64,000 bases of DNA. Source: Prevotella sp. GTDB taxonomy: Bacteria > Bacteroidota > Bacteroidia > Bacteroidales > Bacteroidaceae. Shown here one piece after another: positions 1 through 9,523 of the stretch. Both the position numbers and the translations under genes were made by a program. The DNA lies in NCBI GenBank assembly GCA_017554105.1, contig JAFZIY010000008.1, positions 1 to 64,000 of the forward strand, given 5' to 3'. Each line of letters starts with the position of its first letter. Position 1 is the first letter of the stretch. The notes beneath the pieces were generated by a model that was given only the letters and a program-made list of their open reading frames with translations, ran no database searches and was not told where the DNA came from.

Positions 1-2742
1 ATCGCTGGCATTGCCGTCGATCATCTCCTGCAGCAGCTTAGCCACGCGCTCCTTCATCTTCTTGTTACCGAGAGCCATACCGAGACCGAACTCGCAGAAG
101 TCCTCGAACAGAGAGTTGTTGAAGCATGGACCCTGTCCCTTCTCGTTCTTGGTATAAGGAGTTGAAGGAATAGAAGCAGAGTAGATAGAAGAACAACCTG
201 TAGCGTTGGCAATCATCTGACGATCACCGAAGAGCTGAGAGATCAGCTTCACATAAGGAGTCTCACCACAACCGGCACAAGCACCAGAGAACTCGAAGAG
301 CGGCTGTGCGAACTGAGAGTTCTTCACGTTGCTCTTGATGTCAACGAGCTCCTGCTTGCTCTTCACGTCGTTCACGCAGTACTCCCACTTCTTAGCCTCG
401 AGCTTCATGTTCTCAGCATCGGGGTTGAACGGAGCCATAGTGAGCGCCTTACCGAGCTTCGGATTACCCGGACAGATGTCAGCACAGTTACCGCATCCTA
501 GACAGTCGAGTACGCTGACCTGGATAGCGAAGTGCATACCTGCCATAGCCTTCGGAGCCTTCATGTCGATGGTCTTACCCTCATAGCCCTTCACTTCCTC
601 GTCATCCATCACGAACGGACGGATAGCAGCGTGAGGACAGATATAAGCACACTGGTTACACTGGATACAGTTGTCGATATTCCATACAGGAACGAAGGCC
701 TCCACACCACGCTTCTCGTAGGCGGCAGTACCAACTTCCCAAGAACCATCAGTTGTACCGAATTTCGTGAATGCGCTAACGGGCAGCAGATCACCAGCCT
801 GTGCATTGATAGGACGAACCACTTCCTTCACGAATGCTGGAGCATTGTCGGCCTTTGGCTCATCGTCTGGTAGGTTAGCCCACTCAGGCTTCACAGCAAA
901 CTGCTTGTACTCACCACCGCGGTCGATAGCAGCATAGTTCTTATCAACCACATCCTGACCCTTAGCACCGTAAGACTTCAAGGCAGCAGCCTTCATCTTC
1001 TCAACAGCAAGCTCTACGGGAATTACCTCGGTGATGCGGAAGAATGCACTCTGCAGGATAGTATTGGTACGGTTACCCAGACCAATCTCCTGTGCAATCT
1101 TGGTTGCGTTGATAGTATATACTGTGATGTTGTTCTCTGCGAAATACTTCTTCACCTTGTTAGGCATGAACTTCTCCAACTCATCATCGTCGAAGATGGT
1201 GTTCAGCAAAAACTGACCATTCTTCTGCAGACCACGGGTTACATCATACATATGGAGGTAAGCCTGAACGTGGCAAGCCACGAAGTTAGGTGTGGTTACC
1301 AGGTAGGTAGAGCGGATAGGTGTATCGCCGAAACGCAGGTGAGAGCAGGTGAAACCTCCTGACTTCTTTGAGTCGTAAGAGAAGTAAGCCTGGCAATACT
1401 TGTCGGTGTTGTCACCAATAATCTTCACAGAGTTCTTGTTTGCACCTACGGTACCATCAGCACCCAGACCGAAGAACTTAGCCTGGAACATGCCAGCGCC
1501 ACCCAGAGCAATCTCCTCAACGGCAGGCAGAGAAGTGAAGGTCACGTCGTCTACGATACCGATGGTGAAATGATTCTTTGGCTCGGGCATAGCGAGGTTG
1601 TTGAACACGCTGATGATCTGAGCTGGAGTGGTGTCGTGAGAACCAAGACCGTAGCGACCACCAACGATTAGAGGACGATCCTCTACATCGTAGTAAGCAT
1701 CCTTAACGTCGAGGTACAGTGGCTCACCGTTAGCACCGGGCTCCTTGGTACGATCCAGAACAGCAATGCGCTTCACGCTCTTAGGAACAGAAGCGAGCAG
1801 GTGCTTCACTGAGAACGGACGATAGAGGTGAACAGAGATCATTCCCACCTTCTGACCATTAGCGTTCAGGTAGTCGATAGCCTCGCGGGCAGCATCTGTA
1901 GCAGAACCCATCAGGATGATCATGCGGTCAGCATCCTCGGCTCCATAGTAAGAGAAGAGGTGATACTCACGACCAGTGATCTTGCTAATTTCACCCAGGT
2001 ACTTTTCAACTACTTCAGGTACTGAATCGTAGTATGGATTACAAGCCTCACGATGTGTAAAGAAGGTCTCGGGGTTCTCGGCAGTACCACGAGTGATAGG
2101 ACGCTCTGGTGACATAGCACGATCACGGAAACGCTTGATGTACTCTTCCTTCACGAGGGGACGGATATCCTCCTGGTCCATGAGTTCAATCTTGTGATAC
2201 TCGTGAGAAGTGCGGAAACCGTCGAAGAAGTTCACGAATGGCACGCAGGTCTCGAGGGTAGCCAGGTGAGCCACAGCGGTGAGGTCCATCACCTCCTGTA
2301 CACCACCTTCGCAAAGCATAGCGAAACCAGTCTGACGGCAAGCCATCACATCCTGGTGGTCACCGAAGATACACAGAGAATGAGAAGCCAGAGTACGGGC
2401 AGATACATCGAATACGGTTGGGATCAACTCACCGGCGATCTTGTACATGTTGGGGATCATCAAGAGCAGACCCTGAGAAGCCGTGAATGTAGTTGTCAGG
2501 GCACCAGCCTGCAGTGATCCGTGAACGGCACCTGCGGCACCGGCCTCTGACTGCATCTCCTGAACCGTGACGTTCTGACCCCAGAGGTTCTTGCGACCCT
2601 TGGCAGCCCACTCATCAACGTGCTCCGCCATTGGTGATGACGGGGTGATTGGGTAGATAGCAGCTACTTCTGAGAACATATAGCTCACATGAGCAGCAGC
2701 CTCGTTACCATCACAAGTGATAAACTTTTTTTCTTTTGCCAT
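1..2742 (-). CDS. nifJ: Pyruvate:ferredoxin (flavodoxin) oxidoreductase, 3' end cut by window
   Basis: Oxidises pyruvate with CoA to acetyl-CoA and CO2, passing electrons to ferredoxin; cytoplasmic, central to anaerobic energy metabolism. The window holds the first 914 codons of a family usually near 1,190 residues, so the end lies beyond base 1. Visible in order: the N-terminal pyruvate-binding motif YPITPSSPMAE (about residues 30-40), a ferredoxin-like domain with two CxxCxxC clusters (CIQCNQC near 692 and CLGCGNC near 747), and the start of the TPP domain with SGACAGCGETPY near 821. The ATG at 2742 begins MAKEKKFITCDGNEAAAHV, a normal family start. I see no TAnnTTTG promoter in the 35-nt gap to the upstream gene. 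Confidence 0.97.
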   Translation of the reverse strand, partial: MAKEKKFITCDGNEAAAHVSYMFSEVAAIYPITPSSPMAEHVDEWAAKGRKNLWGQNVTVQEMQSEAGAAGAVHGSLQAGALTTTFTASQGLLLMIPNMYKIAGELIPTVFDVSARTLASHSLCIFGDHQDVMACRQTGFAMLCEGGVQEVMDLTAVAHLATLETCVPFVNFFDGFRTSHEYHKIELMDQEDIRPLVKEEYIKRFRDRAMSPERPITRGTAENPETFFTHREACNPYYDSVPEVVEKYLGEISKITGREYHLFSYYGAEDADRMIILMGSATDAAREAIDYLNANGQKVGMISVHLYRPFSVKHLLASVPKSVKRIAVLDRTKEPGANGEPLYLDVKDAYYDVEDRPLIVGGRYGLGSHDTTPAQIISVFNNLAMPEPKNHFTIGIVDDVTFTSLPAVEEIALGGAGMFQAKFFGLGADGTVGANKNSVKIIGDNTDKYCQAYFSYDSKKSGGFTCSHLRFGDTPIRSTYLVTTPNFVACHVQAYLHMYDVTRGLQKNGQFLLNTIFDDDELEKFMPNKVKKYFAENNITVYTINATKIAQEIGLGNRTNTILQSAFFRITEVIPVELAVEKMKAAALKSYGAKGQDVVDKNYAAIDRGGEYKQFAVKPEWANLPDDEPKADNAPAFVKEVVRPINAQAGDLLPVSAFTKFGTTDGSWEVGTAAYEKRGVEAFVPVWNIDNCIQCNQCAYICPHAAIRPFVMDDEEVKGYEGKTIDMKAPKAMAGMHFAIQVSVLDCLGCGNCADICPGNPKLGKALTMAPFNPDAENMKLEAKKWEYCVNDVKSKQELVDIKSNVKNSQFAQPLFEFSGACAGCGETPYVKLISQLFGDRQMIANATGCSSIYSASIPSTPYTKNEKGQGPCFNNSLFEDFCEFGLGMALGNKKMKERVAKLLQEMIDGNASD

Positions 2743-2777
2743 AATGTTTAAATTATAATGTTAATGTAGTTATATTT

Positions 2778-3965
2778 TTAATATAAGAATCCGAATAACC
2801 ATAATGGAATTTGGTTGTCAATTCCAACCTCAGTGTTATACCTGGCATAGATAGTATCTGGATTAACTCTCATCTTACTGAATTTTGTTGCATCACAGAT
2901 GCGGAATCTACGAGTACCATCGACGATATAGTGACTGTGTTTTCCTCCGTCATTCACTTGGTGGTCTTTCCAAAGTGAGTTCACGAAGAATGTTTCCATA
3001 ACATCTTGTTTCTCCACCTGTATTGGATAGATGGTGTACATAAGGTTCGAGTTATGCAACATCACCTTTGAAGGTTTCTTGGGGAAGTCTTGTCCAACGG
3101 GATAAATCATGTTTAACAACCGTGCATCAGTAAGATACTTGATGTAGTTCATTACGGTTGCGCGACTTGTCTCAACGTCATGGGCAAGCAGACTGATGTT
3201 TGGAGCCTTAGGACCATCAACCGCCAGTTGGTAGAATAGTTTCTTTATTTTGGTGAGGTATTTCAGTTCTATCTGTTTTATTAGCAGTATGTCAACCTCT
3301 GTCATCATGTTCATAGTCTTGAGCAGGTTCTCAGAGTAGTTGCGATGCTCAAGGAAGAAAGGATAGTATCCGTGGTGGACATAATCCTGGAAATACTTCA
3401 TCGGAGAAACCTTAGGTAGAATCTGCCTTACTATTCGTTCGTGGTTCTGGAGAATTTCATCGAGCGTGTAAGGTTTCATATAGTTGCCCGTCTGCAGGTT
3501 GAGAAACTCTCTAAATGAAAAACCTCTGAGGTTGTAACTCTTTACAATGCTATTGAGTTCTGGGTTCTCCTCTTTCAGTCGCATCACGCTGGATCCAGTA
3601 AAAACAATCTTTAATCCAGGATTCTCGTCATAACACCTCCTCAGTTGCTTGCTCCAGTTGGTTTCCTTGAACACTTGGTCTATGAGCAGAACCTTGCCAC
3701 CTTGTTTATAGAACTCGTGTGCGAAGTCTGCAATTCCATGTCCTTGGAAGAAGAAATTATTCATGTTAACGTAGAGGCACTTGCGGTCACGTGTGCCAAA
3801 ATTCTCCTTTGCATACTGGAGGAGGAATGTAGTCTTTCCGACGCCACGCGTACCCTTAATACCAATCATACGGTCGTCCCAATTTATTTCGTCCATCAGC
3901 AATCGACGAACAGGGGCGTTCACGTGTTCTACCAGATAGGTATGCGTGCGAAAGAAGGCTTCCAT
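2778..3965 (-). CDS. P-loop ATPase (AAA/DUF4143-like), altered Walker B
   Basis: A 395-residue protein of the AAA ATPase group common and repeated in Bacteroidales genomes; its cellular role is not known. Walker A is GTRGVGKT at residues 38-45. Walker B reads KVLLIDQVF (91-99): the acidic residue that normally follows Asp96 is Gln97 (CAA codon). A sensor-like VFTGSS motif follows, and the C-terminal half resembles the winged-helix plus nuclease-like portion of these proteins. An in-frame ATG at 4028 lies upstream of the promoter at 3993-4023, so the start is set at 3965. The gene is alone on its strand, divergent from the ATP-grasp-like gene. Hydrolysis may be impaired; this is inference. Confidence 0.85.
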   Translation of the reverse strand: MEAFFRTHTYLVEHVNAPVRRLLMDEINWDDRMIGIKGTRGVGKTTFLLQYAKENFGTRDRKCLYVNMNNFFFQGHGIADFAHEFYKQGGKVLLIDQVFKETNWSKQLRRCYDENPGLKIVFTGSSVMRLKEENPELNSIVKSYNLRGFSFREFLNLQTGNYMKPYTLDEILQNHERIVRQILPKVSPMKYFQDYVHHGYYPFFLEHRNYSENLLKTMNMMTEVDILLIKQIELKYLTKIKKLFYQLAVDGPKAPNISLLAHDVETSRATVMNYIKYLTDARLLNMIYPVGQDFPKKPSKVMLHNSNLMYTIYPIQVEKQDVMETFFVNSLWKDHQVNDGGKHSHYIVDGTRRFRICDATKFSKMRVNPDTIYARYNTEVGIDNQIPLWLFGFLY

Positions 3966-3992
3966 TCTTTGTAATGAGTTTGTTTTGAAATG

Positions 3993-4023
3993 CAAAGTTA
4001 CTAATAAATAATTAATTTGCAAA
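3993..4023 (-). promoter_or_regulatory. Promoter of the 2778-3965 ATPase gene
   Basis: On the minus strand TTTG (4020-4023) is followed by exactly 19 nt and TAACTTTG (3993-4000), the Bacteroidetes sigma-factor consensus. It lies between the two possible start codons and rules out the upstream one. Confidence 0.85.
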
Positions 4024-4029
4024 GTCAAG

Positions 4030-4061
4030 TTGGCAAAATATGATTTTTTTTATTAATTTTG
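4030..4061 (+). promoter_or_regulatory. Promoter of the 4093 gene
   Basis: TTGG (4030-4033), 20-nt spacer, TAATTTTG (4054-4061), about 31 nt before the ATG at 4093. It is divergent from, and nearly abuts, the promoter of the ATPase gene. Confidence 0.7.
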
Positions 4062-4092
4062 CGCTCAGATAGGGTTATATTTAGCATAAATA

Positions 4093-5175
4093 ATGAATTT
4101 ACATATATTTAATCCGGAACATGACATTGCTCTTGCATGTAATAAGAAGCGCTTTACTGCGCCTCATGCTGCACAAGAACTGCGCATGAATTTTGGATGG
4201 ATTCCTGCCTTGTGGGCATCCGATGGAGACATGGTTTTAGTTGATGATGTGGCATTTGCCATTAAAGCTGCTTCACGATTCAAGAATAAGAAGGCAGAAG
4301 TGTTATATGTTACTGATGCGGAAATCCGTAATGTGAGATTTGATACTGTTATTCCGTGGGGCTGGGACCAGTCTATTAAAACTCGTCTCCTTGATGCAGG
4401 AACTGATAATGAAATAATACCCGAGGATAATATAATGGAACATCTCCGTCAGTTATCGAATCGTAAACAGACAATTAACGCTCTGAAATACCTGCGTGCT
4501 GGATTGGAGAGTGTCACCTGCGGAGAGGCTTGCTCTGTTGATTCTGTATCCCAAGTGAAAGATATGGTTTCTTCAGGTGCTAATATCGTGGTGAAGGCTC
4601 CTTGGAGTAGTAGCGGCAGAGGTGTGCGTTACGTGGAAAACAATATTAGTCCTTCCGTACATGGATTTCTCAAGAACACAATTCGCGAGCAGGGAAATGT
4701 TATGGTGGAGCCATATTATAATAAGGTAAGGGATTTTGGTATGGAATTTGAATCGATGGCAGACGGCAGCGTGGTTTATCGAGGACTTTCCATATTTCAA
4801 ACTCGCAATGGAGCCTATTCTGGTAACTTGATAGCCAATGAAAATGATAAGATGGAGTTGTTATCACGCTATATAAAACCACAACTCATTGATGAAATAA
4901 GGGAAAGGGCATGCCGATATTTCATGGAATTACTGAAAGGATATTACCAAGGACCATTTGGAGTAGATATGATGATTGTCGCAAAAGACGATAATGAAAG
5001 TGGTTTCCTACTTCATCCATGTGTGGAGATTAATCTAAGAAGAACAATGGGGCATGTGGCATTGGATATAACACCAGATATTCCTGTCACTCATAAACTG
5101 ATGCATATAGACCATGAAGTGAACTATATTCTTCGTGTTTCACCATTGGAGACCCCATTTGTTAAGGTTTTGTGA
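4093..5175 (+). CDS. ATP-grasp-like protein of unknown substrate
   Basis: 360 residues, no signal peptide, so probably cytoplasmic. Features that suggest an ATP-grasp fold are the Gly/Ser-rich loop VVKAPWSSSGRGVRYV near residues 161-176, and a C-terminal GVDMMIV ... EINLRRTMG segment that resembles the Mg-binding D/E-x-N-x-R end of ATP-grasp ligases. The N-terminus NLHIFNPEHDIALACNK is distinctive of a Bacteroidales family of unknown function. Its stop codon (5173-5175) is 14 nt before the GH43 start at 5190, so the two are probably co-transcribed. A ligase or kinase is inferred from motifs only; no substrate can be named. Confidence 0.7.
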   Translation: MNLHIFNPEHDIALACNKKRFTAPHAAQELRMNFGWIPALWASDGDMVLVDDVAFAIKAASRFKNKKAEVLYVTDAEIRNVRFDTVIPWGWDQSIKTRLLDAGTDNEIIPEDNIMEHLRQLSNRKQTINALKYLRAGLESVTCGEACSVDSVSQVKDMVSSGANIVVKAPWSSSGRGVRYVENNISPSVHGFLKNTIREQGNVMVEPYYNKVRDFGMEFESMADGSVVYRGLSIFQTRNGAYSGNLIANENDKMELLSRYIKPQLIDEIRERACRYFMELLKGYYQGPFGVDMMIVAKDDNESGFLLHPCVEINLRRTMGHVALDITPDIPVTHKLMHIDHEVNYILRVSPLETPFVKVL

Positions 5176-5189
5176 TTAAAAGTATTGTA

Positions 5190-6824
5190 ATGAAAAGACT
5201 ACTATTTATTTTCTCCTCGTTGCTGTTCATGACGGCAAATGCACAATATGTTTCTGAAGTGTGGAGCCCCGATAACGGTGATGGCACATATACCAATCCT
5301 GTTATTAATGCGGATTATTCAGACCCTGATGTTTGTGTGGTCGGTGAAGATTATTATATGACTGCAAGTTCTTTCAATTGTGTGCCAGGTCTGCCTATAC
5401 TTCATTCTCGCGATCTCGTGAATTGGGAGATAATTGGTCATGCCCTGACTTCTCTCTATGAAGGTGATGAAAAGTTATTGCACAACTTCAATGTTCCTCA
5501 ACATGGAAAAGGTGTTTGGGCACCATCGATTAGATATCATAATGGTGAGTTCTATATATATTGGGGAGACCCAGACTTTGGCGTCTATATGGTAAAAACG
5601 AAAGACCCGGCTGGAAAGTGGGAGAGTCCTGTGTGTGTGATTCCTGGCGAGGGAATGATTGACACTACACCGTTATGGGATGACGATGGGCGTTGTTATC
5701 TGGTGAATGGATGGGCAAACTCTCGTTCGCGATTTGCTTCGGTACTTACTGTCCGGGAGTTGAACGCGGAAGGAACTCAGCCTATTTCTAATCCGGTAAT
5801 CGTGTTCGATGGTAATGGCACAGAGAACCGGACATGCGAAGGTCCTAAGTTTTACAAACGGGATGGATGGTACTGGATTTTGTGCCCCGCAGGTGGAGTT
5901 ACAAATGGTTTCCAATTAGCCATGCGTGCAAAGACACCTTACGGGCCGTATGAACATAAAGTGGTACTTGCGCAAGGAAAGACTAATATCAATGGACCTC
6001 ATCAAGGGGCATGGGTTCATACTCCTTTTGGGGAAGATTGGTTTCTTCATTTCCAGGATAAAGGAGCATACGGGCGAGTGGTTCATCTGCAACCTGTTGA
6101 CTGGGCGTCAGGATGGCCGATTATGGGAATAAAAGGGGGACCTGTCAGTAAGTACAGAAAACCCAAGAGCAATAGCGTTACCATCGTTAACCCCGTTGAA
6201 AGCGATGAGTTCAACGAATATCAACTTGGGAAACAATGGCAATGGCAAGCCAATTATGACCAGAAGTACGGAATGCCTACTGCATTTGGAACGATGCGTT
6301 TATATACGTACAAGATAGATGATGCTTCTTTCGGTCTATGGAATGTTCCGAACATGTTGCTGCAAAAAACGCCAGCGGATAGTTTTACAGCTACGACAAA
6401 GATTTGCATGACGGCTAAGGACCAGAATCAGTTGGGCGGGCTCATCATGATGGGGCTTGACTATAGTGCTCTTGTTGTCAAAAGAGTGGGGGACAAGTTC
6501 CATTTGCTTCAACTGACCAATTCAACTGACCAACGTAAAGCACATGGGGAGGAGCTTATTGCCACTCTCAAGCCTACTGAAAGCGATAGGATTGATTATC
6601 AGCCGGCAATTCATGAGACGATTTACCTGCGGATGGTGGTCGATAATGGTAAATGCAGGTTCTTCTATAGTCTCGACGGAAAGTCATACAAAGCGGCAGG
6701 CTCAGAGTTTCATATGAAAGAAGGCAAATGGATTGGTGCGAAGATGGGATTCGTATGTGTGGAACCTGCAGGTGATACAAATCGCGGTTGGATAGATATA
6801 GACTGGTTCCGTGTTACGAAATAA
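5190..6824 (+). CDS. Secreted glycoside hydrolase family 43 (beta-xylosidase/arabinofuranosidase type)
   Basis: Predicted to cleave xylan- or arabinan-derived oligosaccharides outside the cytoplasm. 544 residues. The signal peptide MKRLLFIFSSLLFMTANAQ ends at an AQ cleavage site. The five-bladed propeller (about 30-330) carries the three GH43 carboxylates: Asp45 in YSDPD (base), Asp158 in GMIDTTP (pKa modulator) and Glu217 in CEGPKF (acid), plus HQGAW. Residues from about 340 on look like the beta-sandwich domain usually found at the end of GH43 xylosidases. The ATG at 5190 is preferred over an in-frame GTG at 5172 because it begins the signal peptide. There is no SusC/SusD pair nearby, so it is not part of a classical polysaccharide utilisation locus here. 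Confidence 0.92.
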   Translation: MKRLLFIFSSLLFMTANAQYVSEVWSPDNGDGTYTNPVINADYSDPDVCVVGEDYYMTASSFNCVPGLPILHSRDLVNWEIIGHALTSLYEGDEKLLHNFNVPQHGKGVWAPSIRYHNGEFYIYWGDPDFGVYMVKTKDPAGKWESPVCVIPGEGMIDTTPLWDDDGRCYLVNGWANSRSRFASVLTVRELNAEGTQPISNPVIVFDGNGTENRTCEGPKFYKRDGWYWILCPAGGVTNGFQLAMRAKTPYGPYEHKVVLAQGKTNINGPHQGAWVHTPFGEDWFLHFQDKGAYGRVVHLQPVDWASGWPIMGIKGGPVSKYRKPKSNSVTIVNPVESDEFNEYQLGKQWQWQANYDQKYGMPTAFGTMRLYTYKIDDASFGLWNVPNMLLQKTPADSFTATTKICMTAKDQNQLGGLIMMGLDYSALVVKRVGDKFHLLQLTNSTDQRKAHGEELIATLKPTESDRIDYQPAIHETIYLRMVVDNGKCRFFYSLDGKSYKAAGSEFHMKEGKWIGAKMGFVCVEPAGDTNRGWIDIDWFRVTK

Positions 6825-6852
6825 TACTCATAAGAGTTATAAGACAACATAA

Positions 6853-6889
6853 AAACGGGCTTGCTGCAACTCTGCATTCAAGCCCGTTT
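6853..6889. terminator. Bidirectional intrinsic terminator
   Basis: An 11-bp stem AAACGGGCTTG (6853-6863) / CAAGCCCGTTT (6879-6889) with a 15-nt loop, placed between the 3' ends of the GH43 gene and the convergent His-rich gene. Confidence 0.85.
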
Positions 6890-6910
6890 CTTGTTATTAT
6901 AACAACGATA

Positions 6911-7186
6911 TTAATTCTCTATATTATATATATAGACGCACAACAACGTTACAATGATAGCCGTGACACATAATAATATGAAAATCCATTTCTCAGTCAG
7001 TTTGCGACGTTTCGCTGCCGACAAATTGTGTCTCTTGAATCGCTCACTTCCATCAACGTGTTTCCCACCATGACTCTCGTGGTGGTGATGATGATGGTGG
7101 TGATGCTCGTGATGAGAATGGTGCTCATGATGTTGCTCCTCATTTACGGGAGCCGATGCCATCTTCTCATTGTCTTCTGTTGCCAT
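6911..7186 (-). CDS. His-rich single-pass membrane peptide
   Basis: A 91-residue protein of unknown function. Residues about 19-42 are dominated by histidine, including a run of nine, with Glu, Ser and Gly between. Then comes a basic patch (FKRHNLSAAKRRKL) and one hydrophobic segment (WIFILLCVTAIIVTLLCVYIY) ending five residues from the C-terminus. The basic stretch before the membrane segment suggests that the His-rich part stays in the cytoplasm. Binding of Zn, Ni or Cu is plausible from composition but unproven. It has its own promoter (7221-7251) and shares the 6853-6889 terminator. Confidence 0.75.
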   Translation of the reverse strand: MATEDNEKMASAPVNEEQHHEHHSHHEHHHHHHHHHESHGGKHVDGSERFKRHNLSAAKRRKLTEKWIFILLCVTAIIVTLLCVYIYNIEN

Positions 7187-7220
7187 AATTAATAAGGATT
7201 AAGTTATAACATATATGCTG

Positions 7221-7251
7221 CAAATATAGACATATTTTTTCGAATATGCAA
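7221..7251 (-). promoter_or_regulatory. Promoter of the His-rich peptide gene
   Basis: Minus-strand TTGC (7248-7251), 19-nt spacer, TATATTTG (7221-7228), about 35 nt before the ATG at 7186. It lies right after the end of the pyrophosphatase gene. Confidence 0.75.
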
Positions 7252-7269
7252 TTATTTGCCATAAAATGT

Positions 7270-9462
7270 TTATAAGATGCATGCAACGGTTAATCCTGCC
7301 ATCACAATACTTACCATTGACATCAGCTTTATGAGGATGTTAAGCGATGGTCCGCTGGTGTCTTTGAATGGGTCGCCAACAGTGTCACCAACGATGGTTG
7401 CTTTGTGTGCAAACGAGCCCTTGCCTCCAAAGTTGCCTTCCTCAACATTCTTCTTGGCATTGTCCCATGCACCACCTGCATTCGCCATGAATACAGCAAG
7501 TGTGAAACCGCACGACAAACCACCCACAAGCAGGCCAAGAACACCTGCTACGCCGAGCAGACATCCCACGATAATAGGTATGATGATTGCCAGAATACTT
7601 GGGAAAATCATCTCGTGTTGGGCGGCACGTGTGGAGATTTCCACGCATGAACTATAGTCGGGAGTGGCCTTTCCCTCAAGAATACCTGCTATCTCGCGGA
7701 ACTGACGACGCACCTCCTCAACCATCTTCTGTGCGGCACGACCTACTGCCTCCATTGTGAGACCACAGAATAGGAATGCGGCCATAGCACCAATGAATGC
7801 ACCAACAAGAACCTTAGGATTCATAAGGTTCACCTGGAAGAAGTTCATGAAGTCTGGGATTGTTGCTTGGGCAGCGTCGATTATCTCGCCCTTCACGTTG
7901 GTCATCATTACACCAGCACGCTCCATAGCAATCTTTATTTCCTCGATGTAAGAGGCAAGCAGAGCAAGGGCAGTGAGAGCGGCAGAACCGATGGCGAAGC
8001 CTTTGCCTGTGGCTGCTGTTGTGTTACCAAGAGCGTCGAGTGCATCAGTACGATGACGTACTTCCTCGCCCAGTTCGCTCATCTCAGCATTACCACCAGC
8101 ATTGTCGGCGATAGGTCCGTAGGCATCTGTAGCCAGTGTAATGCCCAAAGTGGAGAGCATACCTACAGCAGCAATACCTACGCCATAAAGACCGTTTGCA
8201 AGACTCTGTGATGACATAGATAGGTCGAAGCCGTTGGCGCACAAATAACTCATCAGGATTGCTATGCCAATGGTGATAACAGGAATACATGTTGAAATCA
8301 TTCCTGTACCTATACCCTTTATGATAACTGTAGCTGAGCCTGTGAGACCTGCCTCAGAAATCTTCTGTGTAGGCTTATAGCTGTGAGAGGTGTAGTACTC
8401 GGTAGCTTGTCCGATGATAACACCAGCTGCAAGACCTGAGATAACCGAGAATGACAAACCTAACCAGTTCTCAACACCGAGCAAATAGAGGATTGCAAAG
8501 GTTGCTACGGCAATGAGTACGGCAGAAACGTTTGTACCTAATGACAATGACCTCAGAAGGTCGTGCATTGTGGCACCTTCTTTTGTGCGTACGAGGAAAA
8601 TGCCCAATAGCGACAGGAATACTCCAACGGCAGCAATAAGCATAGGGGCAATCACGGCCTTCAACTGAACATCAACACCCGACATTGCAAAGGCAGCTGC
8701 GCCAAGGGCTGCAGTAGAAAGCACAGAACCGCAATAGCTCTCATACAGGTCAGCACCCATACCAGCCACGTCGCCTACATTATCACCCACGTTATCTGCT
8801 ATTGTCGCAGGATTGCGAGGATCATCCTCAGGAATGTCAGCTTCCACCTTACCTACAATGTCTGCACCAACATCGGCTGCCTTGGTGTAGATACCTCCAC
8901 CAACACGTGCGAACAGGGCCTGCGTAGAGGCTCCCATACCGAATGTAAGCATTGTCGTGGTGATGGCAATGAGAGACTCATCGGTAAGCCAGTTAAGAAC
9001 AACAAACCAGATAGCGATGTCGAGCAGTCCCAAACCTACTACGGTGAGACCCATCACGGCACCTGAACGGAATGCTATTTTCAGACCTCCATCGAGGCTC
9101 TTACGTGCCGCATTGGCAGTACGTGCCGATGCGTAGGTAGCGGTCTTCATACCGAAGAAACCTGCCAATCCAGAGAAGAATCCACCCGTCAGGAATGCGA
9201 AGGGCACCCACGGGTTCTGAACATGAAGAACATAGGCCATAAAGGCGAAGATAACAGCAAGGATGATAAACACATAAAGTACAACCTTGTACTGCTGCTT
9301 GAGATAGGCCATTGCGCCTTTGCGAACATGACTGGCTATTTCTGCCATGCGTTCGGTGCCTTCAGATTCCTTCATCATCTGTGAGAAGAAATACCAGGCC
9401 ATGAGTAATGCCACGACTGATGCGATGGGCACTAACCAAAATACTACAGGAATTGTCATCAT
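7270..9462 (-). CDS. hppA: Membrane-bound, K+-dependent-type ion-pumping pyrophosphatase
   Basis: Hydrolyses PPi and pumps Na+ and/or H+ across the inner membrane. 730 residues with about 16 hydrophobic segments, a normal length. The substrate site shows DVGADIVGKVEADIPEDDP from residue 198 and the DNVGDNVGDVAGMGADLYES block. In the GNTTAATGKG motif (479-488), Ala483 and Gly486 occur where K+-independent enzymes have Lys and Thr, so this is the K+-requiring class. Known Bacteroides members pump Na+, or both Na+ and H+; the ion cannot be settled by eye. No promoter is visible in the 61-nt gap after the porin gene, which suggests co-transcription. PPDK at 12988 and PFOR at the left edge are metabolic partners around PPi and pyruvate. 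Confidence 0.96.
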   Translation of the reverse strand: MMTIPVVFWLVPIASVVALLMAWYFFSQMMKESEGTERMAEIASHVRKGAMAYLKQQYKVVLYVFIILAVIFAFMAYVLHVQNPWVPFAFLTGGFFSGLAGFFGMKTATYASARTANAARKSLDGGLKIAFRSGAVMGLTVVGLGLLDIAIWFVVLNWLTDESLIAITTTMLTFGMGASTQALFARVGGGIYTKAADVGADIVGKVEADIPEDDPRNPATIADNVGDNVGDVAGMGADLYESYCGSVLSTAALGAAAFAMSGVDVQLKAVIAPMLIAAVGVFLSLLGIFLVRTKEGATMHDLLRSLSLGTNVSAVLIAVATFAILYLLGVENWLGLSFSVISGLAAGVIIGQATEYYTSHSYKPTQKISEAGLTGSATVIIKGIGTGMISTCIPVITIGIAILMSYLCANGFDLSMSSQSLANGLYGVGIAAVGMLSTLGITLATDAYGPIADNAGGNAEMSELGEEVRHRTDALDALGNTTAATGKGFAIGSAALTALALLASYIEEIKIAMERAGVMMTNVKGEIIDAAQATIPDFMNFFQVNLMNPKVLVGAFIGAMAAFLFCGLTMEAVGRAAQKMVEEVRRQFREIAGILEGKATPDYSSCVEISTRAAQHEMIFPSILAIIIPIIVGCLLGVAGVLGLLVGGLSCGFTLAVFMANAGGAWDNAKKNVEEGNFGGKGSFAHKATIVGDTVGDPFKDTSGPSLNILIKLMSMVSIVMAGLTVACIL

Positions 9463-9523
9463 TTTGTTAGTTTTATATTTTGTTTAGGTTATGTTATTTC
9501 TTGGGGGAACCTTCCTACCTTGC

